Of a stretch of 5,214 nucleotides of DNA, positions 5,158-5,214 are shown piece after piece; position 1 is the first letter of the stretch, and the number at the start of each line of letters is the position of its first letter. Below the pieces are notes generated by a model. It was given only the letters and a program-made list of their open reading frames with translations, searched no databases and was not told the origin of the DNA. The DNA comes from Candidatus Neomicrothrix sp. UBA4542 (lineage in GTDB: Bacteria > Actinomycetota > Acidimicrobiia > Acidimicrobiales > Poriferisodalaceae): the NCBI GenBank assembly GCA_002388005.1, contig DGLO01000060.1, forward strand, positions 42,987 through 48,200, read 5' to 3'. The translations under genes and the position numbers were made by a program.

Positions 5158-5214
5158 ATGGACTACCAGCAGTACGTCGACTTCGACAAAGGCCTCGTGG
5201 ACCGCCGGATCTTC
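5158..5214 (+). CDS. Probable Rieske aromatic ring-hydroxylating dioxygenase alpha subunit, N-terminus only
   Basis: Only 19 codons are visible before the window ends: MDYQQYVDFDKGLVDRRIF, open to the edge. The pattern D-Y-x-x-x-V-D-x-x-x-G-L-V-x-R-R-I-F matches the N-terminal leader of large (alpha) subunits of Rieske non-heme iron ring-hydroxylating dioxygenases, where it precedes the segment leading to the 2Fe-2S domain. The Rieske cysteines and histidines and the iron-binding site would lie outside the window, so the call rests on the leader alone. Such enzymes dihydroxylate aromatic or polycyclic substrates using electrons from a ferredoxin and reductase. The gene begins right after the recombinase relic, which suggests it may border an island. 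Confidence 0.6.
   Translation, partial: MDYQQYVDFDKGLVDRRIF

Overview
The window looks like a chromosomal segment of an actinobacterium, most likely of the Acidimicrobiia type. The basis is moderately high GC (34 of 60 bases at 1261-1320), frequent GTG starts, and a small zinc-ribbon protein and a J-domain membrane protein that read like actinobacterial lineage genes. This placement is an inference, since no 16S or other marker gene is present.

Left part (1-2637): peptide chain release factor 3 (prfC) runs off the left edge on the + strand. It converges, with 15 bases between, on a 106-aa four-CxxC zinc-ribbon protein on the - strand. That gene is divergent, across 47 bases, from a 218-aa membrane-anchored J-domain protein on the + strand. 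The J-domain gene ends tail to tail with a family III CoA-transferase (2634-3830, - strand), and a single CTAG supplies both stop codons.

Middle (3831-4206): no intact gene. Directly upstream of the CoA-transferase is a stretch that reads like the last residues of an acyl-CoA synthetase. Beyond it lie three tandem 10-bp AT repeats, a 13-bp palindrome and a small GC hairpin.

Right part (4207-5214): a tRNA-Val(CAC) gene is followed by a 53-aa two-helix membrane protein gene, then the 3' end of a degraded large serine recombinase gene on the - strand, and finally the first 19 codons of a probable Rieske ring-hydroxylating dioxygenase alpha subunit on the + strand.

The most interesting point is an 11-bp direct repeat, GTATCGCCCAC. 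It forms the 3' end of the tRNA (4271-4281) and recurs 374 bp away (4645-4655), where it also codes for the last residues (VGDT) of the recombinase relic. If the recombinase frame were joined to the tRNA through this core it would read VGDTGFEPVTSAV-stop, a tail typical of integrases whose gene ends at a tRNA attachment site. The right part therefore looks like a tRNA-Val integration hotspot: a 374-bp cargo-only remnant with the 53-aa gene, next to a dead integrase, with the dioxygenase gene just beyond the truncation. The CoA-transferase and the dioxygenase suggest accessory aromatic, steroid or carboxylic-acid metabolism, but their substrates cannot be read from this window.
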